Source: Mactromeris polynyma
Taxonomy: Eukaryota; Mollusca; Bivalvia; Venerida; Mactridae
Assembly: GCA_032209605.1 (NCBI GenBank)
Contig: JASFXZ010000001.1
Span: forward strand, 33,236,619-33,300,618
Length of the DNA stretch: 64,000 nucleotides
Direction of reading: 5' to 3'
In this document: piece after piece, positions 10,626-20,050 of the stretch
How positions within the stretch are numbered: position 1 is the stretch's first letter
Layout of the letters: each line of letters begins with the position of its first letter
Notes under the pieces: model-generated
What the model was told of the DNA's origin: nothing
The model's input: only the letters and a program-made list of their open reading frames with translations
Databases searched by the model: none
Position numbers and translations under genes: made by a program

Positions 10626-11717
10626 TACACCTTGGTTTGACTAGTTTTTAGTTTTTTTTTATTATATTCACTTGTTTGATGGTTGTATGTTCAAGCTTGA
10701 TACGCTCCTGTATACTTACTTGTGTCGCTATTTAACCAAACAGTGCACGAAATGTGCGTGTTTCTCTGTGTATTCCATATAAGGGATGGATGTGCGATGA
10801 TGAACAAGTAACTCCAGGTCACATGTACTTCTATCTCACCCGCCCGTCATTTTATAACCCGTGACCACAAGATCATAAGTATAGAAAGTAATAAGAGATT
10901 CGAACAGTAATTTTCGGTACAAAAACGTCTATTGTTTTTGTTAAATCTACGTCAAGAGACAACGCAACAATACGTGTTTAGTTTGACTGTAAATCAACTT
11001 TCAAGTACACTTTATGCTGTTTGTTACTCACCGGAAGTAGATATGTCCAATGTTCCATTAGCACTGCTGGTGTGGTGACTGATCGGTTTCCGGTGATAAC
11101 CGTAACCAAGATGAAACTCAAATATTGCCATTCAACACTCGTTCATTATAGCGCCAAAGAACTTGATATTGCATGATAATCACCACGCAAATAACACCAA
11201 ATTATATACTTTACATCTGAAATAAATAAGCAGTCCAGCCTTAATTAGTCACACGAGCATATGCCTACTCCGTATTGTATTACACAATATATCAACGCGT
11301 TTACATTTACGGTATTTTCCGCCTCTAATAAATGAAGATTTTATTATTCCCTTTAAAACACTATTACGCGTTGTATTACTAAATCCGCAATAATGAAGTG
11401 TACTTCTATATTTATATTAACATCACAATATTAGTTTAATTGGCTAGAAGTATGTACAAGCCAAATCCTGAATCGTTTGACAAGACAAATTCGGACACGT
11501 CCTCGTGTACTACACCGTATACCCACAACGCGTTGTACAAACATTCAAAAGATTCACGAGATACTAGTGATGGTCGCTTTGAATTCCATATATGGTAAAT
11601 TATTCACATTTATGTTGTATATGCTTTTATTTATCGTCGCCACCGGTTTCCCACATGGGCGACGCCTCCGGAAGAATGTTAGTCATATTAGATTTGGAGG
11701 ATAGTGCATGATACAGA
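10626..11717. other. Intergenic, nothing recognised
   Basis: No conserved coding signal, RNA gene or transposon end found. Confidence 0.45.
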
Positions 11718-11907
11718 AGATGCCCCAGTTCCAGAAGCACCCCTGGTTCTTTTTACGTGCTCGATGTAAAGCATCATACACGGGACCTCGGTTTTTAAAG
11801 TCTCGTCCGAAAGACTGTTAGTACGGTCAGTGATGGAGCGGGGAATCGAACCAGCGATCCCTGGATTACAAGTCCAGCGTTTTACCACTGGACCACTGAT
11901 CCGCTAC
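11718..11907 (-). mobile_element. tRNA-headed SINE, family B, copy 1
   Basis: Read on the minus strand it begins GTAGCGGATCAGTGGTCCAG, has a tRNA-like anticodon arm around CTTGTAA (a Thr-TGT-like loop) and the box B GGTTCGATTC. The body follows (GTCTTTCGGACGAGACTTTA, GGTCCCGTGTATGATGC). The second copy at 13905-14093 is about 95% identical, so amplification was fairly recent. The T-stem does not pair properly, so this is a retroelement and not a working tRNA gene. Confidence 0.85.
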
Positions 11908-12253
11908 AATTCACATTTAAAGAGGCCTGAGCAAATTTATATGTTTTCACCAACATTGTTTGTAACGCTAAAGCGGCAAGTCGCAAACTCAGACAGGGAA
12001 TCTGTGATTGTCCGTATTACATAGACATTACACTTAGTATGTAAATCATTTGACTAATTGATAATTTGCAACATTGAAATTGTTTTTTATTCGATATTGA
12101 AATGAATAGGAGTTTATTAATGTATTTTTAGTCAGATTTTCACATTCAGATTTAACAGTTTTATGGATTTTTGATACAAATCATTACAGTACAAAACAAA
12201 ATATAGATCCAAATCTCCCCGTTTGAAAATAAATTCGCCAAATCTTGTCCAGT

Positions 12254-12345
12254 TCTCAAAACCCCTTTAGTCCGGAAACCCCTTTAAACCAGACATTTTG
12301 TCCAGTCCCGAGCTTCTCCGGTTTAAAGGGGTTCCAGTGTAATCA
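12254..12345. mobile_element. Pogo/Tigger-like terminal fragment
   Basis: The words AACCCCTTTAAACC and GGTTTAAAGGGGTT face each other, and the right edge read inward starts CACTGGAACCCCTTTAAACC. CAGTGGAACCCC-like termini are typical of pogo/Tigger elements. Only this short piece is visible. Confidence 0.5.
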
Positions 12346-12374
12346 TAATTATTCCAAACTTGGAATACTGTACC

Positions 12375-12540
12375 CAATCAATCTCACTGTCAATAGACTA
12401 AGAGTCGCAGGCTGTTGCAACGTATCATCATGAGCCTTTCAGATGTGTCGTATTTTAGTCTGCACCTATTAGGCCCGAAGACCTTACCACCTATACTAAA
12501 AAGTCTTTCCACAGCAGCAAACGTTGCCTGTATGACTTTG
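12375..12540 (-). pseudogene. hAT transposase C-terminal remnant
   Basis: The minus-strand translation contains ATFAAVERLFSIGGKVFGPN followed by RCRLKYDTSERLMMIR. This is the signature of the C-terminal dimerisation region of hAT transposases. No complete ORF exists. About 360 bp farther along, at 12876-12898, the sequence read on the minus strand is CAGGGATGTGATACTCGTAC, a hAT-like terminus. The rest of the transposase seems deleted. Confidence 0.75.
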
Positions 12541-12719
12541 ATCATGATTTATTTATAATGCATTACTAAATAATTAACCATTATAATACAACATTACAGA
12601 AGTAGATATATTTCTTTTAATAAGCCTGTCCAATTTGTTGTTATAATGAATTATTTTTGCCATTCACTTTTAATATATATTTTTACTTCATTATGTTACT
12701 TTAATTTGCATTTCACACA

Positions 12720-12898
12720 TAAGTGTGGAAGTACTCATATAGTACTCGCAAAGTACTCATAAGTACTGACCATTTTGCTTCAGTACTTGAGTAAGTACGA
12801 GTACTTGTACTCATAATTTCAGACGAGTACTGAGTACTGCTGAGTACTTGAAAATTGGTACTCGAGTAAGTACGAGTACGAGTATCACATCCCTGATC
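12720..12898 (-). repeat. AGTACTC-rich subterminal repeat and hAT-like end
   Basis: Many short copies of GTACTC, GAGTACT and AGTACGAGTACT in both orientations lead up to TCACATCCCTG at the right edge. Clustered subterminal repeats beside a CAGGG terminus are usual for hAT elements and may be transposase-binding sites. This fits as the 5' end of the element whose transposase tail lies at 12375-12540. Confidence 0.6.
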
Positions 12899-13904
12899 TA
12901 GTGTTGTCAGGTTCGTTTTTGACTGTAGAGAATGTGTGAGTTCCTGTTCGGAGATTTGTTGATATTAGGACCTAAACTGAGTTTGGTGTTGGGATCGCTT
13001 TTTAGACATTTATCCCTAATTTTGTATTGTATCAAGGTATCATAGAAGTAACATAGGGTCATGGTCAGGTGATTTGATTTTTCTAAAGAGAATACAATCA
13101 TCTGCAAATGATCGAAGATCATTAATAAAATCAATCGAAAAGGAAAATGATTTTTTTTACATTTTCAGTTCTCCAAATATCCTGTATAACATTTTTGCCT
13201 TTAATCAAAATACTCACCGGTGTTTCAAGTTCTATGTTGCCACTGATCACACAATGTACACACATCACACGTAATCCCGTGCTGTCTGGTACACGCATAG
13301 ACTCCCGAGATAGTTCCGGTCATTTTCAAGCTATATGCTCAAAATAAAATTGCAAAAAACTTTCACTTAGAAGAACAATGACATTAAAAAACACCCCTTG
13401 GACTAAACAATTGCTAACTGTGAACATCAAGTATTTGTCCAAATTTACCAATTTCATTGTAATTATTTTATTGACTAAGTATGTTGTTTTCATTAATCTT
13501 AAAATGCATTTTGTTAAAAAAACGACTACAACTACAAATGGTTTAATGCATTATTGCATTAATATGTTTTATAGCAAATACACAAAATAATTATGTGAGA
13601 CAAAAGGCATCGATTTTCTGAAGAGCACATGGTGTTACATTGCATTTAATTTCTAATAATTATATATTTGGCCAAAATAGCGATTTTTTATGTTACAGTC
13701 ATAAGAAGAGAGAATTTCTGTTTCGTGGGCCATGTGTAATAGTAGTGCTACTTTAATATACTTTGACCTAAGATCCAGAGAATGCAGTTGCGCAAATTAA
13801 TAAAATAAGATTCGTTTTTCCACCCTTTTAGTGGTATAGATTATGTAGCGAAAATGATGCATGGTGGGCAATCCGTTTTTGATTGCGGTTCCAACATCCG
13901 TTGG
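12899..13904. other. Intergenic, nothing recognised
   Basis: AT-rich. Open frames around 13070-13600 are short and resemble no known protein. Confidence 0.45.
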
Positions 13905-14093
13905 AGATGCCCCAGTTCCAGAAGCACCCCTGGTTCTTTTACGTGCTCGATGTAAAGCATCATACACGGGACCTCGGTTTTTAAAGTCTCGTCCGAAAGA
14001 CTGTTAGTACGGTACGTGATGGAGCGGGGAATCGAACCAGCGATCCCTGGATTACAAGTCCAGTGCGTTACAACTGGACCACGGATCCGCTAC
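13905..14093 (-). mobile_element. tRNA-headed SINE, family B, copy 2
   Basis: Nearly identical to 11718-11907 in the same orientation, with a GCGTTACAAC change in the anticodon-arm region. A lone copy of this kind could be mistaken for a tRNA-Thr gene. Confidence 0.85.
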
Positions 14094-14694
14094 ATGTATG
14101 ATAATACCCTTCTTCTTTTTTTATAATAAATACAATTAAGTTGTTGCGGGCCGGCAACTTTAATAATTCCACTGTGCAGTCATTAAAACAAACATGTATG
14201 ATTATAAAAAATATAATGTGGTGAACAACAAAACGGCTAACTTTGTTGGGCCTAAAATGGTAAATCTGTTAAAATAATGACTGAATATTTACATAAATTG
14301 CACAGAGATTGGACATTAACAGTTTAACTTACATGTATACTAAAACTACATTTATACATATATTAAATTTAAAGAGGATTTAGTTCGGTGATGTTTTTTT
14401 TTGGAGCTAGGGTAGTGAATATGCTATTTTGTCCATGCAATGAATAAGGGTTTTAAATGCTGGGTGTATAGGAAGGGCCAACAGGCCACATACCAGTAGA
14501 TGGAGAATAAATTACACCATCACACTTATAATATTATAAATGGTAGAACAAGTATTAAAATGATGTCGGAATAGTATAGCTCTGTTATGTAAGTACAGAC
14601 GACAATACGCGATAAGCTATGGAGTATTCTGAATGTTTATATAAATGCATCACTACTTTCAGCGTAAATAGAGTGGAATATGTCATGATTATAT
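14094..14694. other. Intergenic, nothing recognised
   Basis: AT-rich sequence without conserved features that I can name. Confidence 0.4.
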
Positions 14695-14870
14695 ATTCCC
14701 GTAGCCTTGAGGACGTCAGGTCGAGGGATCGAATCCAGGTACGGGTCCGTTCCGGTATGGCCGATTGATGAGTCATCAGCTAGTTATAATGGTTACCGTA
14801 TGCCTACCTGCCTGGTGCTGGCGTTTAAAGGAAGTATATTGACCGGCAGAATTGTGACCCAATTAATGGT
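14695..14870 (+). mobile_element. tRNA-headed SINE, family A, copy 2 (5' truncated)
   Basis: This matches family A from the box B region onward (GGTCGAGGGATCGAATCC, TATGGCCGATTGATGAGTCA, CTACCTGCCTGGTGCTGGC). The box A part is missing, as expected for a 5'-truncated retrocopy. Confidence 0.75.
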
Positions 14871-15410
14871 CAATAAATCACTTAGATACCACCGTCATGT
14901 TTTAGAGATATGCTAAATATGGACTGGTCCAATGATGTAGACCCAGGGATGGCCAAGATGCTGGATCTGGTCTAAGATTATCTTGTTATCCAGCACCCCG
15001 GTCACCCAAGGGCCACATATTAAGTGTAGATACTTATTGATGAATATTCCTGGGACGAACGTCCAGCACTCAGACTCTATATAATCCACATCAGGGGTGT
15101 TACATATTTCAAAGAATATTATTCTTTTGTGAAACAGACAGTGTTTAAACACTACACAATGGGTTGTGACAATCGATAAATTCCCCTTAACAATACCGAG
15201 TTCATAATAATTATTGTATGAACAAAGCATGTTGTTTTCCTTAATCTCCTTATCTAGAATGCATTCTGTTCAACAAGCCACAACACATTAGAGAAAAAGT
15301 TCTTTATGGTAATTGCTTATACCAGTATATTTTTTATCAGGCAACACATACTATCTACAATCAAAGCGCATTGTTTATATGCTTTTGAGTTTATGAAAAT
15401 AAAAGAATAT
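14871..15410. other. Intergenic, nothing recognised
   Basis: No gene or repeat I can identify. Confidence 0.4.
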
Positions 15411-15580
15411 CTATTTTAACACATAGGAGCTTGACTCAATGTTTAGACTAAAATTGAAAAAAAAAATTCCACCAATACTATATGTATAGACTATATACAT
15501 ATAGTATTGGAGGAATTTTTTTTTTTCAATTTTTCAATTTTAGTCCAAATATTGAGTCAAGCTCCTATGTTTTAACATAG
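15411..15580. repeat. 170-bp foldback (long inverted repeat)
   Basis: Two arms of about 80 bp meet around 15490. The outer words CATAGGAGCTTGACTCAAT and ATTGAGTCAAGCTCCTATG, and the inner CCAATACTATATGTAT and ATACATATAGTATTGG, are reverse complements. The arms differ at only a few positions. The structure is a foldback MITE or a long hairpin; if transcribed it could be a small-RNA precursor. Confidence 0.9.
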
Positions 15581-15654
15581 CCTACATTTCACAAAATAAG
15601 TTATATTTACTTAATAAAGTCGAGTTCCATAACATATAATACATTGTTATAAAG

Positions 15655-15768
15655 TAGGGGTCGAAGTTTCTAGGGCGAGTAGGGGTCGAAGTGTCTTTAA
15701 ATCAGGGGTACGAAATGGCAAGGGGTCGAAATGTCTAACGAATTTATTAGGGGTCGAAATGTCCTAAT
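15655..15768 (+). repeat. Five copies of the motif GGGGTCGAAATGTC
   Basis: The motif AGGGGTCGAAGT/ATGTCT occurs five times in about 110 bp, with spacings of about 13-28 bp. One copy is changed to GGGGTACGAAATGGC. It sits immediately upstream of a GC-richer stretch (15785-15925) that is the likely promoter of the ankyrin/SOCS gene. Confidence 0.8.
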
Positions 15769-15784
15769 CCCGTTACATTTAAAT

Positions 15785-15930
15785 GCCGCACAACCGGATC
15801 ACGTTCTGATCACGGCTTAGGACGGGTTCTATAGTGTTTCGGTGATGACAGCAGCTGTCAAAATTATTTTCGTTTTGCTGACGGATTTTGCAACGACTGG
15901 GTGGGTGCAATTTCGATTTTTGTAATTGCT
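15785..15930 (+). promoter_or_regulatory. Candidate promoter and non-coding first exon of the ankyrin/SOCS gene
   Basis: A CpG-containing, GC-richer island in AT-rich surroundings. It lies about 1.5 kb upstream of a 3' splice site (TGTTGCAG, ending 17442) that opens the coding exon of the downstream gene. That gene has no other visible 5' exon, so transcription probably starts here. A GT near GACTGGGTGGGT is a possible donor. No TATA box is evident. This is inferred from position and composition only. Confidence 0.35.
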
Positions 15931-17465
15931 AAGTACTAAATTTTACAATTAACAAATGCACTACAAACATTCGCACGTAAATTTCTCAAAATCGAGCATG
16001 ATGGCATTGTTATATTGCATTTGCCTGATTAGGCTATTCGTCTCAGATCATTTCGTAACTGGCTTTGATTTTTTTCTTGTTTATGTTTTAGAAAATGACC
16101 TTTAAACCTTGATTACACATAACTAAGTGCGCATTAACTTGTATACATGGTATATTTAAGATTGTAAAAAATCTGTAATTGATGACAATATTTGGCTACT
16201 TCATGTAACTGTTTGCTAGTGATGTTTGATAATGATATTCTTGATTGATTATTCTTGTCTCTATATCTGGGATCCATATAAACTAACATTAAGAGATAAA
16301 GTAGTTGTATATAACATTTCATATGATCAACAAGTAGCATAAGGTATGAACGTTCTAAATTGTAATAGTGCAACTAACAAGTAACATGGTATCAACTAAC
16401 AGCTACTTACCTGGACATTAATTGATCTATTTATATATAAAATAGTAAATGTTTATTTTGTTAATGGTCAAAGGCACTATATGTGCAAACTGTACCAATA
16501 CACATGTAGTTAGAGTATAGAACTTTATCTCCTGGTTGTACAATTATTTACTGATTACCAAGTAAAGGAGCATTTATAGTAACCATTTTTACATATTTTG
16601 TATAACACAGCCAGTGATTGGACCAGTAAGACTTCCTGAACTTGGAAGGTGACACTCAGCCATTGAGCTATTTAGTGGTCATGCTGTATTTGGTGATTTG
16701 ACAGTTGTGTGAATGGTTGAAATGACTACTTTAAATAAAGGTTCATAGCTGTGTCAAATATCTCAGTACCAAAGAATGTAGATAAAATGTGTAAATATAC
16801 ATGGATACCAGACAGGTTGCACAGACTTATGGCATCATTTTCCTATAGATCTCTCACTTTAAAAAAATAGAATTGATTTGAAATGATTTAATGCTTTAAT
16901 ATGGTTTGATATGATTAATTTAGTTATCAACAGTTTTATGTAGAAGAGATTTAACTTGATTTTAAATTCCAACTTTACTCAAATCCTAGATAATTGTTTG
17001 TGATTAATGCAATAATTGATCCATTTTTGCCATAAAAAGTGACAATAAACTACAAAGTATAAATTATGAACATAATTTGGTGATCTTTTTAACATATCCT
17101 ATGTACTTCATTTTGTATACTGTGTAAATGTCACTTATGGTTGCCTATTAAATTATCTGTTATACCTTTTGATCACTTAGAACTGAAAGATATATTTGAA
17201 ACCTAAATAAATTGCCATAAAGATTTAAAACTTTGTGTCCAATTATCTCAAGTTATTGTGCTGTGTAAACAAAGTATGCAATGTATGTGTCATATTTCCT
17301 TTCCTATATATACTATGTTTGGACTACCTTTAGTAAATAGTTGGCCTATCTTATACTGTATTTGATTTGAAATTCATTTGATGATATTTATTATTGTTGT
17401 TTATTTGAAATGAATTAATCTTATGATGTTACACTGTTGCAGGTTGTTCCGTAGAATGAGTGATT

Positions 17466-18632
17466 ATGGGTAATCAACAAAGCCTGGGTGGAACATTCTT
17501 ATCATCCACATGTGTGCAAGGTAGACGAAGAAGCCTCTCACATCGTGTTGGCAGATATCAGCTGTTAAGCCTGGGAGACTCAGAAACGGGAAGTCTTTGC
17601 AGCAATGCAGAAAGTGTGGGAAACACCGATGATGAAGCTGGATCCTTGAATTCTGAAGAAGACACTGCTTACGAAGAGTGGTTAAATGAATCTGTGGAAC
17701 TAGAAAATGCAATATTAAATGATGATATAGATTCACTAAAACACATGTGCCATGAGAAGAAGATCGACATTAACCTTCAACTTAATGAAAAAGGAGAAAC
17801 AGCTGTACTATTGGCTGTCAAATTGAGCAGAATTGATATGGTGAAGTTGCTGCTACTTACTCCAGAATGTGACAAAAATAGCCTGAATGTGAACAACTTC
17901 TCCCCATTAGATGTAGCTCTTGTGACAGCGTTTGATAACCGTCTGGAACCTCGTCAATCAATCTGCTGGCAAGTCATTGAGTGCCTTCTACAAAAAGGTG
18001 CTGAACCTAACAACAGGGATGCAATGATGTATGTTATCAGGACAGCATTAAAACATTGTGATGAACAATTTATCTATCGTCTCATTTTACTTGCCAAAGA
18101 ATTCTCAAATTCCACCATTTTGCATGAGCTTCTCTTGCAAAAGTTACACAGGTATCAGCCAGTTTATATAGACTGCAGTTTGGATCCGTTCTTTATATGT
18201 GTGTCTGATTTTACCATCAAACTGTTGAAAAATGCCAATGGAGTGAAGCTATGTGAAGTGGTCAACTCTATGATATATTATCTTGAGTCATACTGGCATT
18301 GTCGTGAAAAGAAAATCAACACCTTTCAAAAGTTGATTCTCTATGCATCAGCAGCAGGTTGGGAATGGACAGATCAACAGATGGTGTATATAAATCGTGT
18401 ATGTCCTTATAGTCTTGGTGTTTGGTGCCGCAACCAGCGCAAGTATCCAATCTCCCTTGCCCACCTTGCACGTAAAGCATTCAGGAAGAATGTACATGAT
18501 TTTGTACCTGAGTGTATTGATCGACTCCCAGATCGCTTACCATCAGCAATACAGAATTATATTTTGCTCAAAGACATTGATGAATGTTTGATTTCAGATG
18601 AAGACATGAAAATGGCTGATATTCAACTTTGA
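17466..18632 (+). CDS. Ankyrin-repeat and SOCS-box (ASB-like) protein, 388 aa
   Basis: A single coding exon preceded by an acceptor (TTGCAG, ending 17442). The first in-frame ATG is 17466; the codon two positions before it is GTG, so an earlier start is not real. The start gives MGNQQSLGG, a good N-myristoylation signal. Residues 45-70 are acidic and Ser-rich. Ankyrin-type helices span roughly 75-185 (KGETAVLLAVKLSRIDMVKL, FSPLDVALV, VIECLLQKGAEPNNRD). A less regular helical region follows. The C-terminus (YPISLAHLARKAFRKNV, then IDRLPDRLPSAIQNYILL) fits a SOCS box, the motif by which ASB proteins bind Elongin B/C and a Cullin. The likely role is substrate receptor of an E3 ubiquitin ligase. 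I cannot assign a specific ASB orthologue. Confidence 0.8.
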   Translation: MGNQQSLGGTFLSSTCVQGRRRSLSHRVGRYQLLSLGDSETGSLCSNAESVGNTDDEAGSLNSEEDTAYEEWLNESVELENAILNDDIDSLKHMCHEKKIDINLQLNEKGETAVLLAVKLSRIDMVKLLLLTPECDKNSLNVNNFSPLDVALVTAFDNRLEPRQSICWQVIECLLQKGAEPNNRDAMMYVIRTALKHCDEQFIYRLILLAKEFSNSTILHELLLQKLHRYQPVYIDCSLDPFFICVSDFTIKLLKNANGVKLCEVVNSMIYYLESYWHCREKKINTFQKLILYASAAGWEWTDQQMVYINRVCPYSLGVWCRNQRKYPISLAHLARKAFRKNVHDFVPECIDRLPDRLPSAIQNYILLKDIDECLISDEDMKMADIQL

Positions 18633-20050
18633 CACAATATTGGAAGCTTTGGTTTAATACAGTGTTCAGTGACACCTCTCTATAGTGGCTCTCTCTGGAG
18701 CAACAACCTATATTTAACAGTACAATTACTTTTCCTACCGTAAACATTTACTACATGAACATGTATCTGTTTAACCTCTTCAAGATGATAACCTCTTAGC
18801 AACCATCAGAATAAGCGTCTCCCAAAGGGTGTTGCTCTGGCAAGATACCACTGTACTTTGGATTGGACCTTTTTGTGAAGTATCCTACCAGTGTTTCTTT
18901 TCACGTATAACCTACAAAGTTTCCATATCTACACCAAACTGAGTGATACAATTGCTGAAGTCTTGTTTATCATTTATTTCTCTGGCATTAGAAATCAGGT
19001 AGTACTATTCAGGATTTTACAATCATGAAAGTATTTTGTTGAATTTAAAGCTGTAAATACTAGGTACATGTACTGCTTAACAATTGACAATGTGTATTCC
19101 AAAGGCAATATTTAGAGCTACATTGACTCATATAAATTCACTCTGGTAAGCTATTAAATCAATGGCATTGTGTATACATGTACACACTTTGTTTGTTTAT
19201 CATTGAATACAGAAATCGTGATGTTATTAGATTACTAGATATATTTTAGAGATACTGACTTAAGTATTTTTGTAATGTTTCATCATATTTTCTGGAGTTT
19301 AATTACTGGTTCATGAATAATTTGTTTAAGATTTGAAAGCTTGGTGTTTAAGTTAAACTACCATCGCCAAACATTTTACTTTGTAGTCATGATGCTCTAC
19401 TTATTACTTAAAGCAACAATTTCAGAACAATGATTGATCAAGACATTTTTTTATCATTTCACTTTTAATTTGTAGACACTGAAATGGTTGCCTTACACTT
19501 TGGGCGTATCATGACGGCTTATGATATGATCTGGCATTTTCTGTTCTCCAAAACATTCCTTTGTGTAGACTATTGAAGTTGAAACTATTGTCTATATTGT
19601 GAATGTAGCTTACCATAATATTTTGTTATTTTTTTTGTTATTTGTTTTTATCTTTACAATATTGTCAGTGGAACTTATAGAGCCTTATGAGTATTTAACA
19701 TGCAGCATTGTTGTATTGCTTTTTCTTGTAAATATTCTAAATGCCATCCTTGTTGAGATCAGGAAAGTTTTTTGTTGTGACATTCCAACTATTCTGTAAC
19801 TAAGACAACACTGCTTGGTTTGCAGAGATACAATTCTCCAACAATAATTTGTTAGTTACAGATCTATATAATCATAAATATATTTTAGATCACACAAAAA
19901 CTTAACTTGGGGTAGGGCACAAAACTTCTTTTTATGTTTATTTCAGTGAAGAAGGTAATTTTTTTTAGTGCAGTATGTTAAGCTATGTGGCTTACAAGAT
20001 ATTGTGTTTCACCATGTTTACTGGTCAAATAAAGCCTATTAAACAGATAC
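18633..20050 (+). other. Probable 3' UTR of the ASB-like gene
   Basis: AT-rich sequence after the stop. An AATAAA at 20028-20033 is a plausible poly(A) signal, giving a 3' UTR of about 1.4 kb. Other signals occur later (near 23360), so a longer 3' UTR is possible. Confidence 0.45.

Noticed and set aside
11830..11907. tRNA-Thr (TGT) gene on the minus strand, also at 14015-14093
   Set aside because: The T-stem and acceptor stem do not pair and a shared SINE body follows, so both are SINE heads.
15655..15768. CRISPR-like spaced repeats
   Set aside because: Eukaryotic context, repeats too short and spacings irregular; kept as a possible regulatory motif cluster instead.
17460..17465. GTG as start of the ASB-like protein
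   Set aside because: Eukaryotic genes start with ATG; the next in-frame ATG at 17466 gives a good N-terminus.
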